From Shewanella putrefaciens (lineage in GTDB: Bacteria > Pseudomonadota > Gammaproteobacteria > Enterobacterales > Shewanellaceae), in contig NZ_CP066370.1 in assembly GCF_016406325.1 (NCBI RefSeq), positions 372,001 to 436,000 of the forward strand: a stretch of DNA of 64,000 bases, read 5' to 3'. The notes beneath the pieces were generated by a model that ran no database searches, was not told the origin of the DNA, and saw only the letters and a list, made by a program, of their open reading frames with translations. Position 1 is the stretch's first letter. Every line of letters begins with the position of its first letter. The translations under genes and the position numbers were made by a program. Below, in pieces: positions 44,097-52,428 of this stretch.

Positions 44097-44644
44097 AAAA
44101 ATTGTTGATTGTTGAGGATGACCACGCCCTTGCGAGTATTTTGGAACGTCGTCTTACGCGCCATGGCTTTAATTGTCGTCTAACCCATGATGCTAGCGAT
44201 GTACTGCTGGTGGCGCGGGAGTTTCGACCCAGCCATATTCTGTTGGATATGAAGCTTGCTGAAGCCAATGGGTTAAGTTTAATTGTGCCGCTGCGTAATT
44301 TACTGCCGAAGGTGATGATGGTCTTGCTCACAGGCTATGCCAGTATCGCAACGGCGGTGGAAGCGATTCGCCTCGGCGCCGATAACTATTTGGCTAAACC
44401 TGTCGATACCCAAACACTGCTTGTTGCGCTGGATATAGATACGCAGTCACATTTATTGCAAGAGGATGAAATTGATGACTCGCCGCTTAATCCTAAACGG
44501 CTGGAGTGGGAACATATTCAGCAAGTGCTCAATGCGAATCAGGGCAATGTGTCGGCTACCGCCCGCCAGCTTGGTATGCATCGCCGTACTTTGCAGCGTA
44601 AGTTATTAAAGAAACCCGTGAGTGAAACCGGGCCGCTAAAGTAA
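44093..44644 (+). CDS. regA: RegA/PrrA-type response regulator
   Basis: A 183-residue regulator partner of the upstream kinase. The receiver domain starts KKLLIVEDDHALA and has phospho-acceptor aspartate in ILLDMKLAEANGL, then VLLTGYASIATAVEAIRLGA and the KPVDTQT lysine. A short linker leads to a Fis-type helix-turn-helix, NVSATARQLGMHRRTLQRKL, nearly identical to RegA's. RegA homologues control aerobic/anaerobic respiration genes. It overlaps the kinase gene by 4 bases (ATGA). Confidence 0.92.
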   Translation: MKKLLIVEDDHALASILERRLTRHGFNCRLTHDASDVLLVAREFRPSHILLDMKLAEANGLSLIVPLRNLLPKVMMVLLTGYASIATAVEAIRLGADNYLAKPVDTQTLLVALDIDTQSHLLQEDEIDDSPLNPKRLEWEHIQQVLNANQGNVSATARQLGMHRRTLQRKLLKKPVSETGPLK

Positions 44645-44675
44645 ACGAGAATGATCTCAAGGAAGGAGTCGTAGG

Positions 44676-45152
44676 ATGCGTGAGTATGATGGTATTGAGG
44701 TGCGTTATCGCAGGCCCGATACCAATTTAGCCAAAAGTTTACAAGTGATTGAAAATCTATTGGGATTTGCGCCAGAACCGCAGCAGTTAGACTTTGATTT
44801 ATCCTTTTGGGCGGGTGGCGCTGGGGTATTGGATAAACTGGCGATCTCTTGCTTCGTCACGCCCGAGCAGCGGCAAGTTCTACAACAAAAACTGGATTTA
44901 TATTCTCCCGAAGAGGCTGTTGCACGGGACTATTGGCGTGATGACTTTATCTGGTTAGTCGCCGATGATGAGGTATGCAGTGATATTTTGGCGGCCTCGG
45001 CGCAATTTATTAACGACAATAAGGCGCCCTTTCAAGATGAATGCGATACGTTGCAGGCTATCTACTTTGGTTATATGAGCGATGTGAATTGTTGGACGGC
45101 GGTATGGGGGCAAGGCAGCCGAATAAACTATGCCTACTTTTGCCAAGGTTAA
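44676..45152 (+). CDS. Unknown soluble protein next to RegBA
   Basis: A 158-residue protein with no recognised domain, signal peptide or membrane span. It is acidic, rich in aromatic residues (about seven Trp), and its most distinctive parts are LDFDLSFWAGGAGVLDKLAI and the C-terminal YFGYMSDVNCWTAVWGQGSR. AAGGAAGGAG precedes the ATG, and it starts 31 bases after regA on the same strand, so it may be cotranscribed. A role in the redox circuit is possible but unsupported. Confidence 0.75.
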   Translation: MREYDGIEVRYRRPDTNLAKSLQVIENLLGFAPEPQQLDFDLSFWAGGAGVLDKLAISCFVTPEQRQVLQQKLDLYSPEEAVARDYWRDDFIWLVADDEVCSDILAASAQFINDNKAPFQDECDTLQAIYFGYMSDVNCWTAVWGQGSRINYAYFCQG

Positions 45153-45200
45153 TCGCTGTCAGAGTTAACCTGTGTCAGTGCTAAGCGTTGCCTTATTGCT

Positions 45201-45908
45201 CTACCAAGGAAGCTCTGCACCATCGTAGGCTAAAAATCTTCCCGTTTGAGCTGGAGTGGCATTGGCAATAATGCTCACTAAACACTGGGCAACGTATTGC
45301 GGTGTAAACAATTTATCTTTGGGCACACTCTGCTGAAAAGGTCTGGATAATGACGTATCTGTAGTGCCGGGATGAAGTGATAGCACCACACAGTGTTTCA
45401 TTGTCCTTTGCCATTCAATCGACAGTGTTTTAAGAAACATATTCAGTGCCGCTTTTGAGGTGCGATAGCTATACCAGCCACCCAATCTGTTATCAGTAAT
45501 ACTGCCGACTTTGGCCGACACCACGGCAAACCTTGCAGACACACTGCGTTTTAACACAGGCTCAAAGTATTTTGCCAGCATGACGCTGGGAAGCGTATTT
45601 AACTTTAGATTATGCTGGAAAAAATCCGTATCGAGGGACTGTAAACTTTTTTCAGGCCCGTTATCTTGAGTGTGTAAGATGCCAACACAGTTAATGACCC
45701 AATCTAATTTAGCGAGTTGTTCACTTAGCTGTTTAATCTCGGCTTCATTGGTTACATCTAACGCATGCCATTGGATCTTCTCCTGCACATCTTGGGGAGG
45801 ATGATGCCTGTAGGTGGCATGCACAGCCGCGTCTGGATATGTTTCTTGGATTTGTTTAACCATGGCTTTACCAATGCCACCACTTCCGCCAATGATAAGT
45901 ATTTCCAT
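45201..45908 (-). CDS. Short-chain dehydrogenase/reductase (SDR)
   Basis: A classical SDR of 235 residues from ATG 45908, which follows GGAGA at 9 bases (the frame extends 7 codons further). The cofactor motif is GGSGGIGKAM and the catalytic YSYRTSK gives Tyr and Lys; the NAG-like segment is NCVGILH, and the serine is in VVSAKVGS. These are typical of the CsgA-like/YdfG group. It lies 44 bases downstream of the photolyase gene on the same strand, an association repeated in many marine gammaproteobacteria, so an operon is likely. The substrate is unknown. Confidence 0.88.
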   Translation of the reverse strand: MEILIIGGSGGIGKAMVKQIQETYPDAAVHATYRHHPPQDVQEKIQWHALDVTNEAEIKQLSEQLAKLDWVINCVGILHTQDNGPEKSLQSLDTDFFQHNLKLNTLPSVMLAKYFEPVLKRSVSARFAVVSAKVGSITDNRLGGWYSYRTSKAALNMFLKTLSIEWQRTMKHCVVLSLHPGTTDTSLSRPFQQSVPKDKLFTPQYVAQCLVSIIANATPAQTGRFLAYDGAELPW

Positions 45909-45951
45909 AACAAAATTCTCCATGGTCAATGTGCCATTATAAAATGTGCCG

Positions 45952-47496
45952 CTATAAACGGTTTAGATTGGCAAGATTGTGCTCGGCAGTGGCTAATATG
46001 GTGTTTCTGACGGATTCTTCCATCTTGTCCCAAGTCTGGTACAGCATGCCAATCCTTGGGTTTTGCGACAATCGTGCGCGATGTTTATTCATAAAGCGCC
46101 AATAAAAGCTATTGAATGGGCAAGCGAGTGCGCCGCTACGTTCTTTTATTTTGTAATGACAACCGCTGCAATAGTCGCTCATTTTATTGATATAACTGCC
46201 GCTTGCAGCATAGGGTTTTGTGCCGACAATGCCGCCATCTGCAAATAGTGCCATGCCGCGAGTATTGGGCATCTCGACCCATTCAATCGCATCCACATAC
46301 ACGCCTAAATACCACTCATCTACCTGATTTGGCTCGATTTCGGTTAATAAACAAAAATTGCCGATCACCATTAGGCGCTGAATATGATGGGCATAGGCAA
46401 AATCCAATGATTGAGATAACGCATGGCGCAGGCAATTCATTTGAGTCTTGCCATTCCAAAAGTAGTCGGGCAGCTTGCGCGTGGCCTCGAGGGCATTAAT
46501 GCTGGCGTACTGCGGCATATTCGCCCAATAAATTCCGCGAACGTATTCTCGCCAGCCGAGGATTTGCCGAACAAAACCTTCGACTTGGGCTATCTCGATA
46601 TGCGGGTTGGCCTGATAATACTCAATCGCCGCATTAATCACTTCTAATGGGTTGATAAGTTTGGCGTTTAAGCTAAAGGACAGCCGACTATGGTACAGGC
46701 TCCACTGCGCCGGATGCTGCTGGGTCATCGCATCTTGAAAGCGGCCAAAGGCGGGCAGGCAATACTCGCAAAAATACCTAAGCAACTCGAGGCTTTGCGC
46801 GCGGTTTATCGGCCAGAGTAAATGCATATCCGCCTTTCCCATGGTGTTAATGCCATGGCGTTTAAGGCGCTCGAGAATATCTTCTACATTGTGGCCAAAC
46901 ATCAAGGGTGTTGGTAATGATTTCAGATCTTGGGATTTAAGCTTTTGCCTATTGCTCGCATCAAAATTCCATTGTCCACCAACAGGCTTGCCATCCGTCA
47001 TTAAGATATTGAATCTTTTGCGCATTCGCCGATAAAAATGCTCCATCATTCTGTGCTGCCCTTGGGGGAACTCCTTATCAATCTCGGCAAAGGGTAATAA
47101 AAAGTGCTCAGTATCGACGCAGTTCACCGTTATATTGGCAAACTTAAGTTGGCTTAACTGGGCTAACAGTCGATATTCATCAGGCCGTTGATATTCAAAC
47201 TTAATTGCACCCGTTTCGGCGATATAGTGTTGGAGTAAGGCATTCAGATCGGCAAAGTTTTGGGTATCGTCGAGGGTGAGGTAACGCACCTGATGCCCGT
47301 CCGCGCAAAGCTTGCTGGCGAATTGTGTCATAGCACTGAAAAAGGCACAGATCTTTTGCACATGGTGCGTCACATAGGTGTTTTCTTGATGTAATTCTGC
47401 GATCACATACAGAACTTGATCATCAACGCGGTTAAACCAAGAATGCTGGGTATTGAGTTGATCGCCTAAAATTAGCCTGACTGTATGGAATTGCAT
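45952..47496 (-). CDS. Iron-sulfur bacterial cryptochrome/(6-4) photolyase (FeS-BCP)
   Basis: A 514-residue photolyase-related flavoprotein starting at ATG 47496 (MQFHTVRLILGDQLN); the frame is open 25 codons further. The FeS-BCP subfamily repairs (6-4) photoproducts or acts as a blue-light receptor and holds a [4Fe-4S] cluster. The cysteines expected to bind it are present: NCLRHALSQ and the C-terminal SDYCSGCHYKIKERSGALACP. The N-terminal domain is the Rossmann antenna region and the C-terminal helical part binds FAD (GNFCLLTEIEPNQVDEWYLG). The SDR gene follows. Confidence 0.92.
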   Translation of the reverse strand: MQFHTVRLILGDQLNTQHSWFNRVDDQVLYVIAELHQENTYVTHHVQKICAFFSAMTQFASKLCADGHQVRYLTLDDTQNFADLNALLQHYIAETGAIKFEYQRPDEYRLLAQLSQLKFANITVNCVDTEHFLLPFAEIDKEFPQGQHRMMEHFYRRMRKRFNILMTDGKPVGGQWNFDASNRQKLKSQDLKSLPTPLMFGHNVEDILERLKRHGINTMGKADMHLLWPINRAQSLELLRYFCEYCLPAFGRFQDAMTQQHPAQWSLYHSRLSFSLNAKLINPLEVINAAIEYYQANPHIEIAQVEGFVRQILGWREYVRGIYWANMPQYASINALEATRKLPDYFWNGKTQMNCLRHALSQSLDFAYAHHIQRLMVIGNFCLLTEIEPNQVDEWYLGVYVDAIEWVEMPNTRGMALFADGGIVGTKPYAASGSYINKMSDYCSGCHYKIKERSGALACPFNSFYWRFMNKHRARLSQNPRIGMLYQTWDKMEESVRNTILATAEHNLANLNRL

Positions 47497-47652
47497 TGAG
47501 TGGACTCTTGGATGACTCTTGCGTTTAGCCTTATCTTTTAATCTTACGAATTGTGTTGATGTGAGGATCACTGTACTGGGGCGTTTGCCGTTATTTCGAC
47601 AGAGAAAATTTATTCGTAACCTTCGTTTTAATTTCTTTCCAATATAAATCAG

Positions 47653-47955
47653 AGTCGTGGGGCTTCACCCCCTGATTTTTTAATAAAGAGTCGACCAAGG
47701 AGGACTGCTCGTTCTATCCTCCTTGCCTATTGTTTTCACATCAGCCAAGACGCCCCTAACGGAGTTGAAAGCCCCTTGGGCATTAAGCGTTCTTATGCTA
47801 TCGCGTCAGACGCTCGTCCCTGATTCGACTGACGTTATCTCGGCATCTGATAGGCAGGATGCTTGAATGTCGTGAAGTGCATGGATGCACGAGAACGACC
47901 ATGCCTCGCTCACGCAACGAACGCAAATGCCCTGCGGCAACTCCGAGGGGAGGTG
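47653..47955 (+). repeat. Structured inverted repeat, left copy
   Basis: About 300 bases that recur in reverse orientation at 49451-49689. Matching blocks, left versus reverse-complemented right: 47653-47671 identical over 19 bases (a GTGGGG-CTTCA-CCCC hairpin); 47693-47725 identical at about 31 of 33 bases, a large hairpin whose stem is CCAAGGAGGA/TCCTCCTT; 47745-47765 (CCAAGACGCCCCTA); a hairpin GTGCAT-GG-ATGCAC (47877-47890) replaced by a different but still self-complementary hairpin in the other copy; and 47909-47955 (CTCACGCAA, GCGGCAACT, GGGGAGGTG). It codes for nothing convincing. It resembles an interspersed structured repeat family. Confidence 0.8.
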
Positions 47956-47988
47956 TATTCCTTTGATTATTGAGTTGTCTATTGGTCA

Positions 47989-48017
47989 CTTAAAGCATTA
48001 AATAGTTGTGGATGTCC
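47989..48017 (+). repeat. 29-bp direct repeat, copy 1
   Basis: CTTAAAGCATTAAATAGTTG plus TGGATGTCC (29 bases) recurs exactly at 48276-48304, 287 bases downstream. Both copies are preceded within about 30 bases by TGATTATTG, so the duplication is somewhat longer with interruptions. It lies just inside the left structured repeat. Confidence 0.9.
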
Positions 48018-48078
48018 GGTTTTTCCCCTCAACGCTGGCTGATTTCAAGCCTGTTTCATTGACCGTTCCTTTCAAGAC

Positions 48079-48109
48079 AGCCAACAAGATAATGGGTTGG
48101 GCTTTTTTT
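48079..48109 (+). terminator. Terminator-like hairpin between the direct repeats
   Basis: AGCCAAC (48079-48085) pairs, with one bulge, with GTTGGGCT (48096-48103), followed by a run of seven Ts. It would end a plus-strand transcript from the left repeat or a short RNA starting near 47990. A second perfect inverted repeat, AAGTGAC-TTTTA-GTCACTT, stands at 48197-48215 and could be an operator for the orphan gene. Confidence 0.55.
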
Positions 48110-48275
48110 ACTAAAAATCTCAGTTTTTCAGCCAAATAGGTTAATTGAGTCAGTCATCATCCTTTGAAGCCATACCTCGCTCGCTTTTTAGTATTTAAGT
48201 GACTTTTAGTCACTTGAATGCTAACCGAAAGTGCATTATGTTCTTGTTTTATCTTGGGTGGCCTGATTATTGTTC

Positions 48276-48304
48276 CTTAAAGCATTAAATAGTTGTGGAT
48301 GTCC
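48276..48304 (+). repeat. 29-bp direct repeat, copy 2
   Basis: Exact second copy of the 29-base repeat at 47989. It ends 43 bases before the orphan gene's start, so it lies in that gene's leader or promoter. It could mark a duplicated insertion site or a duplicated promoter element. Confidence 0.9.
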
Positions 48305-48347
48305 TGTTTCACTCTTGTCGGTAGTTTATAAATGGAAGGGAATATTT

Positions 48348-49391
48348 GTGAATAAAAAATATTTTAATAAGTCAATTAAGATTCTGAAGGAAGAGTTATT
48401 AAGCTCAGGAATTGATAATATTTTGGAAACATGTCAAAACTTAGGGTATTTTGCGAATACTTTTACATCAATTAATTATCAGACGTTTGGTGAAACCCAA
48501 GCGTCTCAATCTAAACGTGCCGAAATACTGAGTAGAGCTAATCAATGTATAAGTAAAGAGAAACAGGATGTTACTTACCGTAAGTTGATTATTGATTGTT
48601 ATCAAGTTGAATCAAGGATAAGAAGTTTTATTACTAGTTTTGATAGTAATGATGCTGTTTTATCAATAATGGAAAAGTTTCTGAAAAACTTAGAGGAATT
48701 TCAAGAGATATATGAAGGTTACAGAGTTAATTTTAGTGCTGAATTTTTTCATAGGTTATCATTTTCAGCCAATATTCTAGCGAATAGTATAGAGAATTTA
48801 CTTCTTTCAATTAACTTATTGCTTTCAATGTCAGAATCTACTCAAGCTGATAATGATTTATTTAAGTTAGAGCTTTATTTGTCTAATGTTACAACCCTGA
48901 AGGCTTTTGGTATTAAGTTGGAAGCTATAGAGGCTATATATATCGAAATATGTCATTTGTTTGATATTTCGATAATAGATAACCCTCTAATAATTGAGCA
49001 TATTGAAAATGGTAGTTTGTGGGTTAAGGTAGCTGGTCACGCTTTGACAGCAACAGTTTTGACTACAATCCTTAATACTGCATCATCTTACTATCAGGAA
49101 AACTTTACAGTAACAGGTAAAATAAACCAATTACCTAATTCTGTTAATGTAGTCAATGATCTTTTGAAAATATCAGAACAGCTTAAAAAGAATGGTTATA
49201 ATACTGATGAAATTAATGATGAAATTAATTCCGCAACTAAAAAGATAGCAAGAAAGTTAGACTTGTTATTAGGTGACCAGCCAACTATTGAAATTAATGA
49301 TAAAGTTCATGATGTTGGTGATCATCTTAGAAATAAACTTTTGGAACAAAGTGAACTAAAACTATTAAAGAATCAAGATGAAATAATTTGA
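48348..49391 (+). CDS. A/T-rich orphan protein of unknown function (accessory)
   Basis: A 347-residue protein starting at GTG 48348, which follows GGAAGGG at 7 bases; the open frame extends 26 codons upstream through the direct repeat. Base composition is far richer in A and T than its neighbours (Lys, Asn, Ile and Leu dominate). It is predicted mostly helical: residues 1-190 look like a helical bundle without membrane spans, one hydrophobic stretch (VAGHALTATVLTTILNTAS) lies near 230-250 after the phrase HIENGSLWVKV, and the rest is charged helix. No catalytic motif or known domain is recognised. It is enclosed by inverted structured repeats and looks recently acquired. Confidence 0.8.
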   Translation: MNKKYFNKSIKILKEELLSSGIDNILETCQNLGYFANTFTSINYQTFGETQASQSKRAEILSRANQCISKEKQDVTYRKLIIDCYQVESRIRSFITSFDSNDAVLSIMEKFLKNLEEFQEIYEGYRVNFSAEFFHRLSFSANILANSIENLLLSINLLLSMSESTQADNDLFKLELYLSNVTTLKAFGIKLEAIEAIYIEICHLFDISIIDNPLIIEHIENGSLWVKVAGHALTATVLTTILNTASSYYQENFTVTGKINQLPNSVNVVNDLLKISEQLKKNGYNTDEINDEINSATKKIARKLDLLLGDQPTIEINDKVHDVGDHLRNKLLEQSELKLLKNQDEII

Positions 49392-49450
49392 TTTAGAGTC
49401 AGACTTATACATCCCTTTCGACATGACGTTCAACACTTAAATTACAGAAG

Positions 49451-49689
49451 TTCACCTTCCCCTGCGAAGTTGCCGTGGGGCGTTGGAATAAATTGCGTGA
49501 GTCCGGTCATGGATGACCGGCTAGCTTTCGCAGGTGCAGGGACGCATCCTTCGGAAGCGATAGCAATTTATCCATAAGACCAAGGCTAGTAACTAATGCA
49601 TGTAACTTCGCTAGGGGCGTCTTGGAGCATCCAAGGAGGATAGGACGGGCAGTCCTCCTTGGTCGGGTGTGGGGTGAAGCCCCACGACT
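49451..49689 (-). repeat. Structured inverted repeat, right copy
   Basis: Reverse-oriented partner of 47653-47955. Its outer edge GGGGTGAAGCCCCACGACT (49671-49689) is identical to the left copy's outer edge. 49631-49664 forms a hairpin with a perfect 10-bp stem CCAAGGAGGA/TCCTCCTTGG. 49503-49520 is CCGGTCAT-GG-ATGACCGG. It lacks part of the middle of the left copy (near 47766-47870). Short frames read through it are not credible genes. The 49392-49790 gap holds only this repeat. Confidence 0.8.
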
Positions 49690-49790
49690 TTGAGTGGTGT
49701 AATTCAATGAGCCAACCAAGATTAAGTTGAATGCCTTTAGCTCTTGGTGTACATCGCTTAATGATTGAATTAATAGAAGTAAACCCGCAA

Positions 49791-50378
49791 TCATTCGATG
49801 GCGTTAACCAACCCAGTTTGTCGCGCATAGCTCTCTAGCTTGATATCAAGATTATCCAAGTCTTTATAAAACTCATCATCGAGTTGATTGAGTCGTGCTT
49901 CGGCTATTGGATTATCAGTTGCGGCCAGACGCTGGTCTCTATTGGTGGGGACTGGATGGTCGCCAAATACCGCCTGTTTGGCTTGTTGTAATAGAGCTAA
50001 CGAGTGCAAAGCGCCTATTTGCTGAAGGCCGCGCTCGGCAACTTCATAATACTCGCCCGATGAGTTATCGAAATATTGGATGAAGCCGCCGTTATAGACT
50101 TCGCCAGAGAGGCAATTGACTACGTAATAGTATTGCGCTGCTTCGCTTAGTGTGTGAAAACCCTGCTTATCGTCGTGCACCCTCACCACAATATCTCGCC
50201 ACAATGCTCTAAAAGGGCAAGTTTTATCTAATTCCCACTCCTGCTGATAATAGGCTTTTGCCTGCTCGATATTTTCACGATTACCATTTTTACAGGGCAT
50301 ACATAAGCCCGCGTTTCGCTCGGCGGTGCTGGGCATGATTAAGGTTTGGCAGGCTGTGCAGGGGACTTTTTCCGACAT
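49791..50378 (-). CDS. DMP19-family (DUF4375) protein with N-terminal zinc ribbon
   Basis: A 195-residue protein. The N terminus has two CxxC pairs (CTACQ and CMPCK) spaced 17 residues apart, a likely small zinc ribbon. The rest is a DMP19 domain, recognisable from YYYVVNCLSGEVYNGGFIQY FDNSSGEYY. DMP19 of Neisseria is a DNA mimic that blocks a transcription factor; most relatives have no known role. TTATCTTTCC upstream (GGAAAG on the coding strand) is its ribosome site. It lies just outside the right structured repeat. Confidence 0.85.
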   Translation of the reverse strand: MSEKVPCTACQTLIMPSTAERNAGLCMPCKNGNRENIEQAKAYYQQEWELDKTCPFRALWRDIVVRVHDDKQGFHTLSEAAQYYYVVNCLSGEVYNGGFIQYFDNSSGEYYEVAERGLQQIGALHSLALLQQAKQAVFGDHPVPTNRDQRLAATDNPIAEARLNQLDDEFYKDLDNLDIKLESYARQTGLVNAIE

Positions 50379-50424
50379 TATCTTTCCTTAGATGCCCTAG
50401 TCAGTAAGGTTTTGGTGTTATGGC

Positions 50425-50453
50425 CCAAGGAGAAAACAGAGCAATCTCCTTGG
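50425..50453 (-). terminator. Hairpin terminator after the DUF971 gene
   Basis: CCAAGGAGA (50425-50433), 11-base loop, TCTCCTTGG (50445-50453). It lies 35 bases beyond the DUF971 stop on the minus strand, followed by weak T content, so termination is probable. Its stem shares the CCAAGGAG/CTCCTTGG core with the structured repeats at 47693 and 49631. Confidence 0.55.
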
Positions 50454-50487
50454 TCAATACTAGGCTATTTAACCGATTAGCAACCGA

Positions 50488-50874
50488 TTAGTTGTACTTA
50501 ATATTCATCGAGATCAGCGGTTCGCGCGAGGCTTTTTCAGCGCGTAGGCGAGCTAGGTATTTTTCCCATAACTCCACTTGGTGAGTGGCGAGATCGTAGA
50601 GTACTTTCCACGAGAATAGGCCGGTATCGTGGCCATCATCGAAGACGATTTTTACCGCATAGTTGCCAACCGGTTCGATGCTGGTGATATTGACGTTTTT
50701 CTTATGGGTGACCAGCTTTGGGTTGCCGTGACCATGCACTTCGGCAGAGGGCGAGTAGACTCTGAGCATCTCGCAGCTAAGTTGATATTGCTCTCCATTA
50801 TCGAAACTGATTTCTAGAATGCGCGATTTACGTTTCAGTTTAAGATCAATGACATTGGGGCTTGCTGTGGTCAT
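50488..50874 (-). CDS. DUF971 (gamma-butyrobetaine hydroxylase-like N-terminal domain) protein
   Basis: A 128-residue single-domain protein. The DUF971 fold is shown by LEISFDNGEQYQLSCEMLRVYSPSAEV, followed by VNITSIEPVGNYAVKIVFDDGHDTGLFSWKVLYDL and a helical tail. The same domain forms the N terminus of gamma-butyrobetaine hydroxylase and occurs alone near hslVU in many gammaproteobacteria. A role in iron-sulfur cluster or ApbC/Mrp-related metabolism has been suggested for relatives. Here it lies 206 bases downstream of hslU on the same strand. Confidence 0.9.
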   Translation of the reverse strand: MTTASPNVIDLKLKRKSRILEISFDNGEQYQLSCEMLRVYSPSAEVHGHGNPKLVTHKKNVNITSIEPVGNYAVKIVFDDGHDTGLFSWKVLYDLATHQVELWEKYLARLRAEKASREPLISMNIKYN

Positions 50875-51080
50875 AGGTTGGTTACCAGAAAATGCTAGGG
50901 ATAAGATAAGGACTCATTAAAATAACGCCTGATTAATGTAACCGCTTGCCGCCAAGGATACAAAGGGTAAGCCAGAGCTGTCTATCTCTGGGAGGAGGCT
51001 TTTTCGTTTAAGTCACACTTTTGCTTTTGAGTTGTCGTTCATCGCCAAGTTGTTTGGGCTTGGCGATGAACGGGGGCGCA

Positions 51081-52409
51081 CTAGAGAATAAAGCGGCTTA
51101 AGTCTTCGTCCTGCACCAGATTATCTAAGTGGGCACTCACATAATCGGCATCAATCACAAAGGCGCTGCCAGACTTGTCGGAAGCCTCATAAGAAATATC
51201 TTCCATTAGCTTCTCCATCACAGTATGCAGACGACGGGCGCCGATATTCTCGGTGCGCTCGTTGACTTGCCATGCGGCTTTGGCAATGCTTTCAATGCCC
51301 GATTCGGTAAACTCGACCTTAACGCCTTCTGTCCCCATGAGTGCCACATATTGCTCGGTGAGCGAGGCGTGTGGTTCGGTCAAAATGCGTTTAAAATCAT
51401 CGGCAGAGAGTGCATCTAGCTCAACACGAATAGGCAGACGTCCCTGTAACTCAGGGATTAAATCCGAGGGTTTTGCCATCTGGAACGCGCCAGAGGCGAT
51501 AAATAGAATATGGTCTGTTTTTACCATGCCGTGTTTAGTGGTCACAGTGCAGCCTTCAACCAGCGGCAGCAGGTCACGTTGCACACCTTCGCGTGAAACA
51601 TCGGGCCCAGAGGTTTCGCCGCGCTTACAGATTTTATCGATTTCATCGAGGAACACTATGCCGTGTTGCTCAACCATTTCAATGGCTCGCTCTTTTAAAT
51701 CCTCTTGATTCACCAACTTAGCGGCTTCTTCCTCGATCAATAGCTTAAAGGCTTCTTTGATCTTCATCTTGCGACGTTTTGCTGGTGCTTGGCCCATGTT
51801 TTTAAACAGGCTTTGCAGTTGGTTTGTCATTTCTTCCATGCCCGGTGGCGACATGATTTCAATACCAATCTGCGGCTGCGCCACATCGATATCGATTTCC
51901 TTATCATCCAATTGACCTTCGCGTAGTTTCTTGCGGAAGATTTGGCGGGTGTTGGAACCCGTGTCGGTGTCTGTGCTTTCCCAGTCATTTTTCGGCTTAG
52001 GCAGCAGGGCGTCGAGAATGCGTTCTTCGGCATGTTCTTCAGCGAGCTGACGGCACTTGCCCATTTGTTGTTCACGGGTCAGTTTGATGGCGATATCGGT
52101 CAAATCACGGATGATTTGCTCGACTTCTTTACCGACATAACCCACTTCGGTGAACTTAGTGGCTTCGACCTTAATAAAAGGCGCATTCGCGAGTTTGGCT
52201 AAACGGCGGGCTATTTCGGTTTTACCCACACCTGTTGGGCCAATCATCAGAATATTTTTGGGGGTGACTTCTTGACGGAAGTCGGCATCTAGTTGCATGC
52301 GGCGCCAGCGGTTACGCAGGGCTACGGCAACGGAGCGTTTGGCTTTTTTCTGGCCGATAATGTGTGCATCCAGCTCGTGGACAATCTCACGGGGGGTCAT
52401 TTCAGACAT
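51081..52409 (-). CDS. hslU: HslU, ATPase subunit of the HslVU protease
   Basis: HslU (ClpY) is the AAA+ unfoldase that feeds substrates to the HslV peptidase in the cytoplasm. Starting at ATG 52409 ([14 protein letters not shown]), behind GAGGAAT, gives 442 residues (E. coli 443); the frame extends 27 codons further. Walker A GPTGVGKT is at 57-64 with the pore loop in [18 protein letters not shown], Walker [11 protein letters not shown], sensor residues in IASGAFQ, and the C-terminal tail ending LSRFIL that inserts into HslV. The I domain is present. It follows hslV by 19 bases. Confidence 0.99.
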   Translation of the reverse strand: MSEMTPREIVHELDAHIIGQKKAKRSVAVALRNRWRRMQLDADFRQEVTPKNILMIGPTGVGKTEIARRLAKLANAPFIKVEATKFTEVGYVGKEVEQIIRDLTDIAIKLTREQQMGKCRQLAEEHAEERILDALLPKPKNDWESTDTDTGSNTRQIFRKKLREGQLDDKEIDIDVAQPQIGIEIMSPPGMEEMTNQLQSLFKNMGQAPAKRRKMKIKEAFKLLIEEEAAKLVNQEDLKERAIEMVEQHGIVFLDEIDKICKRGETSGPDVSREGVQRDLLPLVEGCTVTTKHGMVKTDHILFIASGAFQMAKPSDLIPELQGRLPIRVELDALSADDFKRILTEPHASLTEQYVALMGTEGVKVEFTESGIESIAKAAWQVNERTENIGARRLHTVMEKLMEDISYEASDKSGSAFVIDADYVSAHLDNLVQDEDLSRFIL

Positions 52410-52428
52410 AATATTCCTCACGGGCTGT

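Noticed and set aside
47653..47955. Integron attC site
   Set aside because: No recognisable paired R'/R'' core sites (RYYYAAC/GTTRRRY) in the right spacing and no integrase gene.
48000..48304. CRISPR-like direct repeats
   Set aside because: Only two copies 287 bases apart, no regular spacers and no cas genes.
49507..49828. Two overlapping minus-strand open frames in the right structured repeat
   Set aside because: They are read through hairpins, lack ribosome sites, and the left copy does not keep the frames.
51253..51708. 151-codon plus-strand frame inside hslU
   Set aside because: It is antisense to a fully conserved gene and has no independent similarity or ribosome site.
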